This document shows positions 16,649 to 24,796 of a stretch of 28,738 nt of DNA, one piece after another. Both the position numbers and the translations under genes were made by a program. Each line of letters opens with the position of its first letter. Position 1 is the first letter of the stretch. Location of the stretch: NCBI GenBank assembly GCA_947496345.1, contig CANMCL010000003.1:1-28738 (forward strand), given 5' to 3'. The notes under the pieces are model-generated. The model saw only the letters and a list, made by a program, of their open reading frames with translations, had not been told where the DNA came from and did not search any database. This DNA is from Actinomycetota bacterium. GTDB taxonomy: Bacteria; Actinomycetota; Actinomycetes; Nanopelagicales; Nanopelagicaceae.

Positions 16649-17688
16649 GCGGAACAGTTTCATCCTCTATTGACTTTGATAAGCGTGGCAAGCAATCCGG
16701 ATACTTACAAGCCGGAGATTCAACCAATAACAGCGGTTGGGCAACATTTAATCTTCCGATCCACTCGATCAACTCTGGTTCCGGTCCGAAAGTTTTAGTT
16801 ATCGGTGGAAATCACGGCGATGAATATGAAGGTCAATTTGCCATAGCAAATTTAATCCGAAATCTTAAAGACACCGATGTCGCAGGTGGGTTGATTGCTA
16901 TTCCATCTGTTTCTTACCCTGCAAGTTATGCCAGCACCCGCCTGTGGGCCGATGGCACTAATTTCAATCGAATTTTTCCAGGCAATGAAAATGGGCTAAT
17001 TCCTGAGAAAATTGCCCATTATTTAGCCACTGAATTGATTCCTCGAGTTGATGTTGTCATCGATATTCATAGCGGGGGCAGAGGCTTTCAGTGGTTAGAG
17101 GGCGCAACGATGACTTGGAGCGATGATAAGAAATACCGAAGTGACTTGGCTAAAAACTTAAATGCGTGGAATACCCGTTACTCCATGATTTTCCCTCCAC
17201 AACCGGGAACAAATGAGAAGTCACTTCTGCCTGGTTATGTAGCAAGCTTAGGAAAACCTTTATTTACTGGAGAATTTGGCGGTGCAGGAGTTACTACCGC
17301 AACCAGTAATCGGATCACAAAGGGCGCTCTAATATCTGCGTTAAAGAGTCTTAACTTGCTGAAACCTGACTTTCGTAGCGAAAGTTATGATCACGATGTG
17401 AAGGTTTCCAATCGTGAGTTTATTGATATGCGCAGTAGCGACTCATATCATTGGGCTGAAGAAGAAGGTATCTATCAAAATAAAAAGAGACTTGGGGAGA
17501 AAGTTGCAAAGGGCGAAGTAGTCGGAGCGATTCACTTCCCAGATTCTGCAGACCGTAAACCTCACCTTGTTCTGGCTTCGCGTTCGGGAACAGTAGGAGT
17601 AATTCGCGGATACCCACGCGTTAAACGCGGGGATTGTCTAACCTTAATTGGCGATAGTTACAGCGATCTCAGCCAGATACCAGAATAA
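16645..17688 (+). CDS. zinc deacylase, AstE/AspA family (DoeB-like), copy 2
   Basis: Paralogue of the preceding gene, 347 residues, starting inside its stop codon (ATGA). The zinc site is intact: His57 and Glu60 in GNHGDEYEG, His142 in DIHSGG, catalytic-type Glu in TGEFGGAG. Both copies share the N-terminal GDSTNNSGWA segment and the C-terminal ASRSGTV, but differ in the central loop (FQWLEGATMTWSDD here, MHFIPSITMVWVSN in copy 1). That points to separate specificities or a mixed oligomer rather than recent duplication. The 3' end overlaps by 20 bases a degenerate reading frame on the other strand. Confidence 0.85.
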   Translation: MSGTVSSSIDFDKRGKQSGYLQAGDSTNNSGWATFNLPIHSINSGSGPKVLVIGGNHGDEYEGQFAIANLIRNLKDTDVAGGLIAIPSVSYPASYASTRLWADGTNFNRIFPGNENGLIPEKIAHYLATELIPRVDVVIDIHSGGRGFQWLEGATMTWSDDKKYRSDLAKNLNAWNTRYSMIFPPQPGTNEKSLLPGYVASLGKPLFTGEFGGAGVTTATSNRITKGALISALKSLNLLKPDFRSESYDHDVKVSNREFIDMRSSDSYHWAEEEGIYQNKKRLGEKVAKGEVVGAIHFPDSADRKPHLVLASRSGTVGVIRGYPRVKRGDCLTLIGDSYSDLSQIPE

Positions 17689-17893
17689 GTTTCTTCAACT
17701 GAGCGATCGCGCTCTCTGAACCATCAATGATCTGGCTGGCAATTTCAGTTAACTCAGCACTTTCACGGTAAAGAGATGACCATTTGCGGTGGATGCGGGG
17801 GATATCGATCGGATCTATCCCAATTCGATCTTGAATTCCGAAGTCAAAGGCAATCTCACTGCTTGCTAACTTGATTCTGCCGCTTCCAACGTC
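17669..17893 (-). pseudogene. frame-shifted C-terminal remnant of an MmgE/PrpD-like gene
   Basis: Just downstream of the stop of the 17866-18486 gene, another minus-strand frame is open for 75 codons to a TGA at 17669. Its codon use is like that of the neighbours. Its product ends with DIPRIHRKWSSLYRE ... IASQIIDGSESAIAQLKKLI, which resembles the usual C-terminal end of MmgE/PrpD proteins (a 'KF..L ... II..V..L' pattern, from memory). This suggests a gene that lost about 180 central residues and its frame. It has no start codon or ribosome site of its own. Confidence 0.5.
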
Positions 17894-18486
17894 GACATCG
17901 ATCCCATCAGCGCCGCATGGATTCGCGTGAAGCGAGTTGCACCGTTCTGTGAGCGCGGTGCGTTTGCACCGCCCCCGACTGCTGAAGATGCAAGGTGAAG
18001 GGCTTGTGCTTTCTTTTCATCACTTAACTCAAGCAAATTTGCAGTTGCCAGTGCGGCTCCAAAAATTCCAGAAGTTGCACTTGCGTGCCAATTACGAGAG
18101 TGAGTTGGCGGCAGAGTTTGGGCCAAGAGACTGGATCCGTGATAACCCGCAATTAGCGCACTGAGAAAGTTCTTCGAATTAACTTCTTTGTTAAAGAGAA
18201 AGGGGAGCAGGGAAGAAAAGATAATTGAACCCGGGTGGGTGAGTTGCTTCCAATTGACATCATCAAGATCTGAATCGCTGGAAGCCTTTGCAAAGTAGGC
18301 GATGTTGGAAAGCGGGTCATCACCAAATTTAGAAGCAACTTCCTTCTTGCCAGAGAGTACTAAGTGGAGATAGTCAGAGAAAAGCAAGCACGCGCGTTCG
18401 CGGTCTGCGCTGTTTATCTCAAAGTTGTGTAAAGCAGCGCCAATTAACTCTTTATCTGACCAACTTCTAGATGCGTTACTCATCAT
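17866..18486 (-). CDS. MmgE/PrpD-like protein, N-terminal part only
   Basis: A 206-residue protein matching the helical N-terminal domain of the MmgE/PrpD family (2-methylcitrate dehydratase and relatives). Family-like segments are THPGSIIFSSLLPFL, FLSALIAGYHGSSLL, HASATSGIFGAALATANLLELS and RIHAALMGSMSTLEA. Full members are about 450 residues; this one stops where the second domain should begin, and a matching tail lies out of frame downstream (17669-17893). It starts eight bases after the LacI-type gene with no obvious ribosome site. Probably a decaying gene; a functional one-domain protein cannot be excluded. Confidence 0.6.
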   Translation of the reverse strand: MMSNASRSWSDKELIGAALHNFEINSADRERACLLFSDYLHLVLSGKKEVASKFGDDPLSNIAYFAKASSDSDLDDVNWKQLTHPGSIIFSSLLPFLFNKEVNSKNFLSALIAGYHGSSLLAQTLPPTHSRNWHASATSGIFGAALATANLLELSDEKKAQALHLASSAVGGGANAPRSQNGATRFTRIHAALMGSMSTLEAAESS

Positions 18487-18494
18487 TTATGTGG

Positions 18495-19535
18495 CTAGAT
18501 GCCACCCTGTGAGCTCGCTCGCTCGATGAATTCCGTCTCAATTACACTTATGCGAGGTTTTTCTCCTTCGATTCCTTCCAGAACTAATATCGCGGCTTCT
18601 CGACCAATTGCCTCAGTATCGCGATATACCGTTGAGATATTGTCAGAAAAGACTTCTAGATAAGGCAGTTGATCGAGTGCAATAAAGGCAATCTCTTTAC
18701 CCATGGTCATATTATTCTCTTTCAAGGCCCGACTAATTCCCATTAGTGCGCCGTGACCACCGGCGAGAATTGCAGTAGGAGCAGGATTTCTATGCAGCAA
18801 GATTCGGGCATGCGATAGCGCATAGTCGGCGTCAAAACCACCAATTGCCATTAGATCTGGTTGTACCTTTAAGTTTGCATCCTCAAATGCTTTGGTAAAA
18901 CCTTGCAATCTATTCCGAGTTGGATAAACGTTATTTGAGCCAGTAACAAATGCAATCTGGCGATGGCCTGCCTTAATCAATTGAGTAACCGCCTGATGGA
19001 CGCCCGCTGCGTGATCAGCCAAAACTGCACTTGCATTTATACCCTTAACTTCACGATCAAGTAAGACAATCGGACAACGCGGACCAGCTAAATTCTTTTT
19101 GATATATGGAGAATCTTCAGAGACAAGAGAAGCGATGATTCCATCTACTCGCCGACGACGAAGCAGAGAGAAGTTTCTATTCTCATTCTCAATATTTCTA
19201 TCAGAATTTACCAAAATCATTGAGTAGCCATTACGGCGCAATTCCTGCTCGCATGATCGCGCGAGGAGTGCGAACATCGGGTTGTTAATATCTCGGACAA
19301 CAAATCCAATAGTTCGAGTAACACCGCTGCGCAATGATTGCGCAACAAGATTTGGTTCGTAACCTAACTCATCGGCTACATCCTTTACGCGCTTTCGCAT
19401 TTCATCGGAGACATCGGGATGCCCAGAGAGCGCACGCGAAACACTCGAGAGCGCAACTTCTGCTTTAGCGGCTACCTCGCGGATTGTTACCCGCTGATTT
19501 ACCGAAGGTCCCTGTTCTGATTTCTCACTTGGCAC
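18495..19535 (-). CDS. LacI-family transcriptional repressor
   Basis: DNA-binding repressor of 346 residues, likely controlling this island in response to a sugar-like inducer. The helix-turn-helix is VTIREVAAKAEVALSSVSRA at 16-35, followed by the hinge region GYEPNLVAQSLRSG and a periplasmic-binding-protein-like sensor domain beginning TRTIGFVVRDINNPMFA and containing RVDGIIAS and FVTGSNN. The start is GTG at 19535 with AGAGGAG seven bases upstream. It is divergent from the enolase-superfamily gene at 19737, whose start site carries a perfect-centre AAACGTTT operator, the usual LacI-family arrangement. Further matching operators at 6717 and 21783 suggest a local regulon. Confidence 0.92.
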   Translation of the reverse strand: MPSEKSEQGPSVNQRVTIREVAAKAEVALSSVSRALSGHPDVSDEMRKRVKDVADELGYEPNLVAQSLRSGVTRTIGFVVRDINNPMFALLARSCEQELRRNGYSMILVNSDRNIENENRNFSLLRRRRVDGIIASLVSEDSPYIKKNLAGPRCPIVLLDREVKGINASAVLADHAAGVHQAVTQLIKAGHRQIAFVTGSNNVYPTRNRLQGFTKAFEDANLKVQPDLMAIGGFDADYALSHARILLHRNPAPTAILAGGHGALMGISRALKENNMTMGKEIAFIALDQLPYLEVFSDNISTVYRDTEAIGREAAILVLEGIEGEKPRISVIETEFIERASSQGGI

Positions 19536-19662
19536 TTCTAAACTCCTCTTTAAGTTTGATACAACCGGCGAATGAGCGAATTTCTCTCTTCGATTTCCTG
19601 GAAAAGATCCTGGATATCAAAGAACTTCACGCATTCGCGGCCAATTCTTCGGAAACTAACTC

Positions 19663-19691
19663 TTGTCAGCGCCCTGGGCCCAAGGTACTCT
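19663..19691 (+). promoter_or_regulatory. promoter of the 19737 enolase-superfamily gene
   Basis: TTGTCA (19663-19668) and TACTCT (19686-19691) are spaced by exactly 17 bases. Transcription would start at about 19698, inside the operator at 19696-19709. Strongest promoter reading in the window together with that at 21751. Confidence 0.6.
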
Positions 19692-19695
19692 TAAC

Positions 19696-19709
19696 TGGAA
19701 ACGTTTGCT
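19696..19709. promoter_or_regulatory. LacI-type operator TGGAAACGTTTGCT
   Basis: It contains the perfect 8-bp palindrome AAACGTTT and begins four bases after the -10 element, so a bound repressor would cover the transcription start. It lies 160 bases from the start of the divergent LacI-type gene. Same core as the sites at 6717 and 21783. Confidence 0.65.
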
Positions 19710-19736
19710 ATAGGCAAATTTTAGGGAGGCGCCCCA

Positions 19737-20861
19737 ATGGACTTAACCATCACGGCAATTGAGACTGAACAGATCAGAGTCCCGTTGGTTCGCACCTACA
19801 GGGGCAGCCACTACAAGATGACCCATAGATCCACGATCATCACCAGGATTTATACCGCCGGTGGCTTAGTCGGTGAAGCTTATGCAGGAGATGAAGACGC
19901 TGGCCTTGCCGAAATTGATTCAATAATTCATGACGAGATTGCACCAAAGATTCTGGGAGAAGATGGATCTGCGATTGAACGACTTTGGGAGATTGCCCGC
20001 CCTGCCACTTGGGATATTTTACGAGATCGCCGACTAGGACTCGTTGCAACTGCATCAGTTGATCTAACCCTCTGGGATCTTTATGCGCGTTCACTTTCCA
20101 CTCCGCTGCACAAACTCTGGGGCGGATATAGAAATTGGATCCCCGTTATCACAATCGGTGGTTATTACAACAGCGAGATGACGATCCAAGAAGAAGTTGA
20201 ATCACTTGTTGAACAAGGTTTTGCCGGAATGAAATTCAAAATTGGTGGCTTAACTCCTAAGGAAGATGCCAAGCGATTTAAGGAAGCGCGCAAATACGGT
20301 GGCGATAACTTTAGAATTGCAGTAGATGCTAATCAGGGATACACAGTTCCTCAAGCAATTGAATTTTCGCATTTAGTACAGGGAGATAACCTTCTGTGGT
20401 TTGAAGAGCCTTGCATATGGCAGAACGACAAGCGTGCCATGCGCGATGTCAGATATGCCGGGGGAGTATCTGTTTGTGCTGGTCAGACCGAATTTTCTGC
20501 TGCAGGATGTCGCGATTTAATGGAAGTCGGTGCAATTGATTTCTGTAACTTTGATTCATCTTGGTCAGGTGGCCCAACTGAATGGCGCCGTGCCGCATCT
20601 ACCGCCCATCTATATGACATCAAGATGGCACACCATGAAGAACCACAAGCAGCCTCACACCTACTTGCATCTATTCCACACGGAACTTATCTTGAGTTCT
20701 TCCATAAGGATCGCGATCCGATCTGGCATAACCTAATCGCCAATCGCCCTGCGCTAAAAAACGGCCATATTACGCTCACAGATGCACCTGGTCTTGGCTG
20801 GGAGCTAGATCGTGATTACGCAGATAAGTATCGAATAAATACACGCCGAACAGAGAAGTAA
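19737..20861 (+). CDS. enolase-superfamily sugar-acid dehydratase candidate (mandelate racemase type)
   Basis: A 374-residue magnesium enzyme predicted to abstract a proton next to a carboxylate, most likely dehydrating a sugar acid to a 2-keto-3-deoxy acid. The full mandelate-racemase set is visible: Lys166 and Lys168 in MKFKIGG, metal ligands Asp197 (VDANQGY, with Asn199), Glu223 (WFEEPC) and Glu252 (GQTEFS), and an Asp-His pair at Asp273 and His300 (AHHEEPQ). GGGAGG sits eight bases before the ATG. Regulated by the LacI-type operator over its promoter. The next gene, CitE-like, is convergent with six bases between stops. Exact sugar acid not predictable. Confidence 0.88.
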   Translation: MDLTITAIETEQIRVPLVRTYRGSHYKMTHRSTIITRIYTAGGLVGEAYAGDEDAGLAEIDSIIHDEIAPKILGEDGSAIERLWEIARPATWDILRDRRLGLVATASVDLTLWDLYARSLSTPLHKLWGGYRNWIPVITIGGYYNSEMTIQEEVESLVEQGFAGMKFKIGGLTPKEDAKRFKEARKYGGDNFRIAVDANQGYTVPQAIEFSHLVQGDNLLWFEEPCIWQNDKRAMRDVRYAGGVSVCAGQTEFSAAGCRDLMEVGAIDFCNFDSSWSGGPTEWRRAASTAHLYDIKMAHHEEPQAASHLLASIPHGTYLEFFHKDRDPIWHNLIANRPALKNGHITLTDAPGLGWELDRDYADKYRINTRRTEK

Positions 20862-20867
20862 GCGAAG

Positions 20868-21728
20868 CTAGTTTGAGTTAAAAGCGTGGCGACGAGCAAC
20901 AATCTTTGCCGCGCTTCGTAGAGATGCTTCATCGATCATCAGATCGCCATCGGCGATAGCCCCAAGCCCCTTGCTTTTTGCACTCTCGTACTTGGCAATT
21001 AGCTCGCTGGCGCTTTGGTATTCGCTATCACTTGGCGTAAAAATCTCGTTACAGAGTTCGATCTGATCTGGATGAATAACCCACTTGCCGTCAAAGCCGA
21101 GGGCACGTACTCGCGTAGCACCCTGGGCGAATTTCTCTGAATTTCGGATATCAACTTCCGGGCCATCAAAGGCTAGTTTTCCATTTGCGCGAGCGGCGAC
21201 CAGGATTTTCATAAGCGGGTAAAGAGTAAATTCTTTAAGGTCACTCTCACTTAGATCATCAAGTGCTGCTCCAAGATCTGCCGCGAAGTCGAGTGGGCCA
21301 AAAGATAGTGAAAGGCAGCGCGGATGTGCAGCGATGCTCTCTACGTTGGCAAGGCCGGCTGCGCTTTCGATCTGCGCATCAATTAAAAGTGCGCCACCCA
21401 GCAGATCAATTTCATTTGCCTGCTCAACCTTGGGAAGAACGATGGAGAAGAGCGCATCTGCTGGAATCTGCGCTAACGCGGCTAGATCATCTTTAAAGTA
21501 GGGAGTGCTTGTTGCATTAACTCTTACTGAGATATAGCGGGCGCGGAAAGCTGGCTTACTGGAAAAGAGTTTGATGAGATTTGCTCTCGCACTTGCTTTC
21601 TCAGTAGGAGCAACCGAATCTTCAAGGTCAAAGAGGATTTGATCACAAGTAAGCCCCTTAGATTTTTCAACCATCTTTGCAGAACTTGCTGGAACAGCGA
21701 GCAGTGATCGACGAAGATTTCCATCCAT
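20868..21728 (-). CDS. HpcH/HpaI-family lyase, CitE-like
   Basis: Barrel lyase of 286 residues related to the citrate lyase beta subunit, malyl-CoA lyases and 2-keto-3-deoxy acid aldolases; it would cleave a C-C bond to give a keto acid or CoA ester plus a smaller fragment. Visible signatures: RRSLLAVPASS at the N-terminus, DLEDSVAPTEKASAR, VRVNATSTPYFKDD (substrate Arg), LPKVEQ, and DAQIESAAGLAN with the metal-binding Glu, then SFGPLDFAADLG with the metal Asp. ATG at 21728 has GAAGG seven bases upstream; an in-frame ATG at 21770 has none and would sit at the predicted transcription start. It shares one operator with the divergent ceramidase-like gene. Confidence 0.85.
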   Translation of the reverse strand: MDGNLRRSLLAVPASSAKMVEKSKGLTCDQILFDLEDSVAPTEKASARANLIKLFSSKPAFRARYISVRVNATSTPYFKDDLAALAQIPADALFSIVLPKVEQANEIDLLGGALLIDAQIESAAGLANVESIAAHPRCLSLSFGPLDFAADLGAALDDLSESDLKEFTLYPLMKILVAARANGKLAFDGPEVDIRNSEKFAQGATRVRALGFDGKWVIHPDQIELCNEIFTPSDSEYQSASELIAKYESAKSKGLGAIADGDLMIDEASLRSAAKIVARRHAFNSN

Positions 21729-21750
21729 GTGACAACCTTCTCTCCAGCCA

Positions 21751-21780
21751 TTGACCTCTGCAAATTGCATGATTTACACT
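21751..21780 (+). promoter_or_regulatory. promoter of the 21826 hydrolase gene
   Basis: TTGACC (21751-21756) and TACACT (21775-21780) are 18 bases apart. The start would be near 21787, inside the operator, repeating the arrangement seen at 19663-19709. Confidence 0.55.
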
Positions 21781-21805
21781 ACTGGAAACCTTTCCAATAA
21801 CTCAA
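21776..21805 (-). promoter_or_regulatory. possible promoter of the CitE-like gene
   Basis: On the minus strand TTGAGT (21800-21805) and TAGTGT (21776-21781) are 18 bases apart, with the operator in the spacer. One bound repressor could therefore silence both directions. The start near 21769 supports translation from ATG 21728. Confidence 0.4.
21783..21796. promoter_or_regulatory. LacI-type operator TGGAAACCTTTCCA
   Basis: Perfect 6-bp arms TGGAAA and TTTCCA flank a central CC. It begins two bases after the -10 of the rightward promoter and lies within the spacer of the leftward one. It matches the other LacI-type sites except for the centre. Confidence 0.6.
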
Positions 21806-21825
21806 ACCCTTGATTGAGGTGTCTC

Positions 21826-23265
21826 ATGGCAGAACTTCTCGCAGGCGCAGCCGTTGTAAATATCGATCCACCGCTGCCCGCAGATCCTCAAGGTTTTGTC
21901 CGTCGCGCATTTGCTGTGCGAGATTCACTAGATGAATGCCAAGTTCGCGCTGTCGTAATCAGCAATGGCACAACCCAACTGGCAATCCTCACCGCTGATT
22001 TAGCCAATATCGATCCTTACTTTGCTGATCGAATAAGATCGACAATCTCAATTGCTTCCGGAATTAACTATGACTCAATTCTTTTAAATGTTAGCCACTC
22101 ACACGCAGGGCTGTGGCCGAGAGAGCACGGTGAGAAGTTACACGGCGAATATGCAGAGCTGACTCCTGGCGAGATCGCATATTTTGAAAGGTTACCTTTT
22201 GATTATGCAAGCGCAGTAGTTAAAGCAATGGCGCGATTGAAGCCGGCGCGAATTTCAGGTGGCACAGGTATCGCGCCTGGTATTGCAGTAAATCGCAGAG
22301 AACGTACCGAAGATGGAAGAACAATTCTAGGTTGGAATAAAGAGAACTTTATTGATGAAGAAGTTCCGACGATCCGCATTGATAGCCTGACGGGGGATGC
22401 GATTGCAACCCTGGTTGGTTTTGGTTGTCATCCAGTATCACTGGGCGGCGAAGTTCCTTACAGCGGAAGTGACTTCATCGGTCCACTTCGTAACCAAGTT
22501 GAGTTAATCCGCGGCGGAATCTGCCTCTTCTTACAAGGTGCAGCAGGAAATATTCTGCCGCTGGAAGCATTCTTTGATCATCCTGGCCCCGAAGTTCTGA
22601 TGGGTAAGCGCCTAGGGCTTGAAGCAGTTCACGCAGTAGTTGATGCAGAGCCACGCGAAATTGAGATTGAGCGGATCGCCTACGGTTCGGTTACTCCAAT
22701 TGCCCTCTATCGCAAACGAGTGAAGCAACCGCAGTCAGTTCAACCAATTTCATCAATTAGAAAAGTTCTGCAATTACCGCTAAATCCTGCGATGAGCGTT
22801 AGTGAGATGCAAGATGAATTAGCGGCGAAGAAGGCTGATTTTGAGGGGAAAAAAGCCGCTGGTGCGGGGCGTGAGGTTTTAAATCCAATTGGTTATCACA
22901 TCGCTTGGCTAGAAAAATTCGTGAATTTATCAGCCACAACATCGCTGCCAACTTTTGTTGAAGGTGAACTCTGGGTGGCACGTCTTGGAGATGTTGCAAT
23001 TGTCGGAACTCCGGGTGAAGTATTTACTGAAATTGGTTATGAAGTAAGAAAGGCATCGCCATTTAAGGCAACGATCTTTGCTGGTTACTGCCAAGGAGTT
23101 TTAGGTTATATCTCAACGCGCGCCGAATATCCTTACGGGGGATACGAGCCATCAGTTGCCCAACGCGGATATGGACATCCAGCTCCATTTGCACCAGAGG
23201 CGGGGGAGATGATCGCCGCTGAATCGATCGCACTCCTAAATCAATTATTTAAAGCAAATAACTAA
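21826..23265 (+). CDS. neutral-ceramidase-like cytoplasmic hydrolase, copy 1
   Basis: A 479-residue protein resembling the N-terminal catalytic domain of neutral/alkaline ceramidases, zinc amidases. Likely zinc-site histidines appear in NVSHSHAGLW and GFGCHPVSLGG, a Glu in VGTPGEVFTEIG, and a family-type Tyr segment LGYISTRAEYPYGGYEP. The ceramidase nucleophile segment (about SNxGDVSPN, from memory) reads FLQGAAGNILP, so a true ceramidase is doubtful. There is no signal peptide, so the substrate is probably an imported small molecule. ATG at 21826 has GAGG six bases upstream and aligns with the paralogue's start (AELLAGAAVVNIDPP against SGLRVGAASVNINPP). Convergent with that paralogue, stops overlapping. 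Confidence 0.78.
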   Translation: MAELLAGAAVVNIDPPLPADPQGFVRRAFAVRDSLDECQVRAVVISNGTTQLAILTADLANIDPYFADRIRSTISIASGINYDSILLNVSHSHAGLWPREHGEKLHGEYAELTPGEIAYFERLPFDYASAVVKAMARLKPARISGGTGIAPGIAVNRRERTEDGRTILGWNKENFIDEEVPTIRIDSLTGDAIATLVGFGCHPVSLGGEVPYSGSDFIGPLRNQVELIRGGICLFLQGAAGNILPLEAFFDHPGPEVLMGKRLGLEAVHAVVDAEPREIEIERIAYGSVTPIALYRKRVKQPQSVQPISSIRKVLQLPLNPAMSVSEMQDELAAKKADFEGKKAAGAGREVLNPIGYHIAWLEKFVNLSATTSLPTFVEGELWVARLGDVAIVGTPGEVFTEIGYEVRKASPFKATIFAGYCQGVLGYISTRAEYPYGGYEPSVAQRGYGHPAPFAPEAGEMIAAESIALLNQLFKANN

Positions 23266-24707
23266 GCGCTAGCTACTCGTCCTAGCGCACGTAGCGCAGC
23301 AGCAACTGCTTCTTGTTCTGAATCTGGATGCCAGAGCGCTGGCTGACAGTAAACCTGTGGCAGTAAATCAGGAAGCGCGTGCTTATTTGGATACTTCCAT
23401 CCGCCTTCTGGGTAATCTTCTTTTCTAGGCAAATACATAATTGTTCCGTTGGAATATCCAAGAACAAAGGTATCTGTCATTGGTGATTTGGCTCGGATTT
23501 CCTCACCAGTTTGGAAGAACGCTTCTACGCCAAGACCAACCAGGGCAATATCTCCAATGCGTATCGCATGCGCTAGGAAATCATCTGTTGGATTTGGGTC
23601 ACTTAATCTGGCGAGCGTTGCTGCAACCCAGGCATAAGTTGTCTTTGCAGAGCGGATCTCCCAAGAAAGAGCGCCACGTGCGATTCGATCTTCGATCTCT
23701 TTTCGCCAGTGCGCTTCCTGTTCACGTAGGTGTTTTTCATCAGGTAACGGTGAGAATCTAAACTTCACTACCTCTTCTGCTCCAGCGAGAGTTACTTCTG
23801 GATGATCAGTTCGCACTTGCCAAGGCTTAAAGAGAATATTCGGCACGTTGTTAAGCGTTGTCCGTTCACCCTGGAAGCGATGAGTATTTAGCCCAAGTGC
23901 GACTCGAACAACTTCTGCCCCCAGCGCGGTACCAACGCGGTACACCGATTCACTGCAATCTTTCTCGTATCCAATGCCAACCTTTGGATTTACATTGCCG
24001 CCGCAACCTTGCAGGAATATTCCGATACCACCAACTTTCTCCTCAACCAGTTTGCGAGCTGGTCCTGGAAAATCTGCCGAGAGCGTTGTTGAGACAGCGC
24101 CGTTTACAACTGGGTGGCAAGAGAATCTAAAGAAGGTAACGATTGCTTTGCCAGATAAATCATCAAATCGAATTACACCGACGCTATCGTCAACTGGATG
24201 TCCGATAACTTCGCCGAGGATATCTTGACCGTTATTCCACTCTCGGCGATAAACGTTTAGATCAGCAGCGCCCCAAGCATGCGCCATGCGCGCATCTTTC
24301 ATATTGGCTAGCGCTGTACGAGTGCACTGTGCGATCTTATCCACGAGGCCATTTTGGTATTCATTTACTAAGGGAAGATCTTCTTCATTGCTTGGGCTGC
24401 CATTATTTCCCCGAAGAGTGGCGGCGCTGTGGTTGTGGCTTAGGTTAAAGAGAACATGGTCACGATCAATTTTTAAGATATCTGCAACAGTATCTCTAAA
24501 TTCGTGTGACTCTTCTCTTGTTGCACTGCCGAGGTCGCAACCGATAATTGCAATTGTCGCTCCCTTAGATTGCAGAACAGCAACGCCTAACTCCATATCA
24601 TCGTCAATCGAGGTTATTGGCTCACCAAAAAGTCTAAATCCACCTTTTCTTAAACCCATCGGTGGATTTATATTTACTGAAGCGGCACCAACTCTTAGAC
24701 CGGACAT
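23262..24707 (-). CDS. neutral-ceramidase-like cytoplasmic hydrolase, copy 2
   Basis: Paralogue of the preceding gene, 481 residues. Equivalent metal-site segments are FNLSHNHSAATL and RFSCHPVVNG; the later Glu is in GLGVEAFFQTGEE. The Tyr segment differs, YLPRKEDYPEGGWKY, with Trp where copy 1 has Tyr in GGYE, so metal binding or specificity may be changed. The nucleophile region reads FLQGCGGNVNP. I chose ATG 24707 because it aligns with copy 1 and follows GAGTGGG; a TTG at 24773 is part of the predicted -35 element. No signal peptide. Stop overlaps that of copy 1. Its upstream region carries the long palindrome at 24797-24819. Confidence 0.78.
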   Translation of the reverse strand: MSGLRVGAASVNINPPMGLRKGGFRLFGEPITSIDDDMELGVAVLQSKGATIAIIGCDLGSATREESHEFRDTVADILKIDRDHVLFNLSHNHSAATLRGNNGSPSNEEDLPLVNEYQNGLVDKIAQCTRTALANMKDARMAHAWGAADLNVYRREWNNGQDILGEVIGHPVDDSVGVIRFDDLSGKAIVTFFRFSCHPVVNGAVSTTLSADFPGPARKLVEEKVGGIGIFLQGCGGNVNPKVGIGYEKDCSESVYRVGTALGAEVVRVALGLNTHRFQGERTTLNNVPNILFKPWQVRTDHPEVTLAGAEEVVKFRFSPLPDEKHLREQEAHWRKEIEDRIARGALSWEIRSAKTTYAWVAATLARLSDPNPTDDFLAHAIRIGDIALVGLGVEAFFQTGEEIRAKSPMTDTFVLGYSNGTIMYLPRKEDYPEGGWKYPNKHALPDLLPQVYCQPALWHPDSEQEAVAAALRALGRVASA

Positions 24708-24734
24708 TGACGGACCCACTCTCGATATATTCCC

Positions 24735-24750
24735 TAGATTACCAAATCTA
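24735..24750. promoter_or_regulatory. palindrome TAGATT-N4-AATCTA over a -10 element
   Basis: Perfect 6-bp arms spaced by four bases; the right arm is the -10 element of the predicted promoter at 24745-24773. Position suits a repressor site, but no other copy was seen. Confidence 0.35.
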
Positions 24751-24773
24751 TAAATGACCCATGGGTAAGTCAA
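24745..24773 (-). promoter_or_regulatory. promoter of ceramidase-like copy 2
   Basis: On the minus strand TTGACT (24768-24773) and TAGATT (24745-24750) are exactly 17 bases apart, giving a start near 24738 and a leader of about 30 bases before ATG 24707. Confidence 0.55.
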
Positions 24774-24796
24774 TGAGTTTCTCTACTTGTTATCTA

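Noticed and set aside
19585..19645. TTTCCTGGAAA and repeated TCCTGGA near 19600 as a further copy of the palindromes
   Set aside because: Arms and spacing do not match either motif class; too short to support.
21729..21770. N-terminal extension of the CitE-like protein
   Set aside because: No ribosome site before ATG 21770, and it would begin at the predicted transcription start; ATG 21728 has a good site and a family-like N-terminus.
24708..24773. N-terminal extension of ceramidase-like copy 2 from the TTG at 24773
   Set aside because: The paralogue starts exactly at the position equivalent to ATG 24707, and the TTG coincides with a -35 element.
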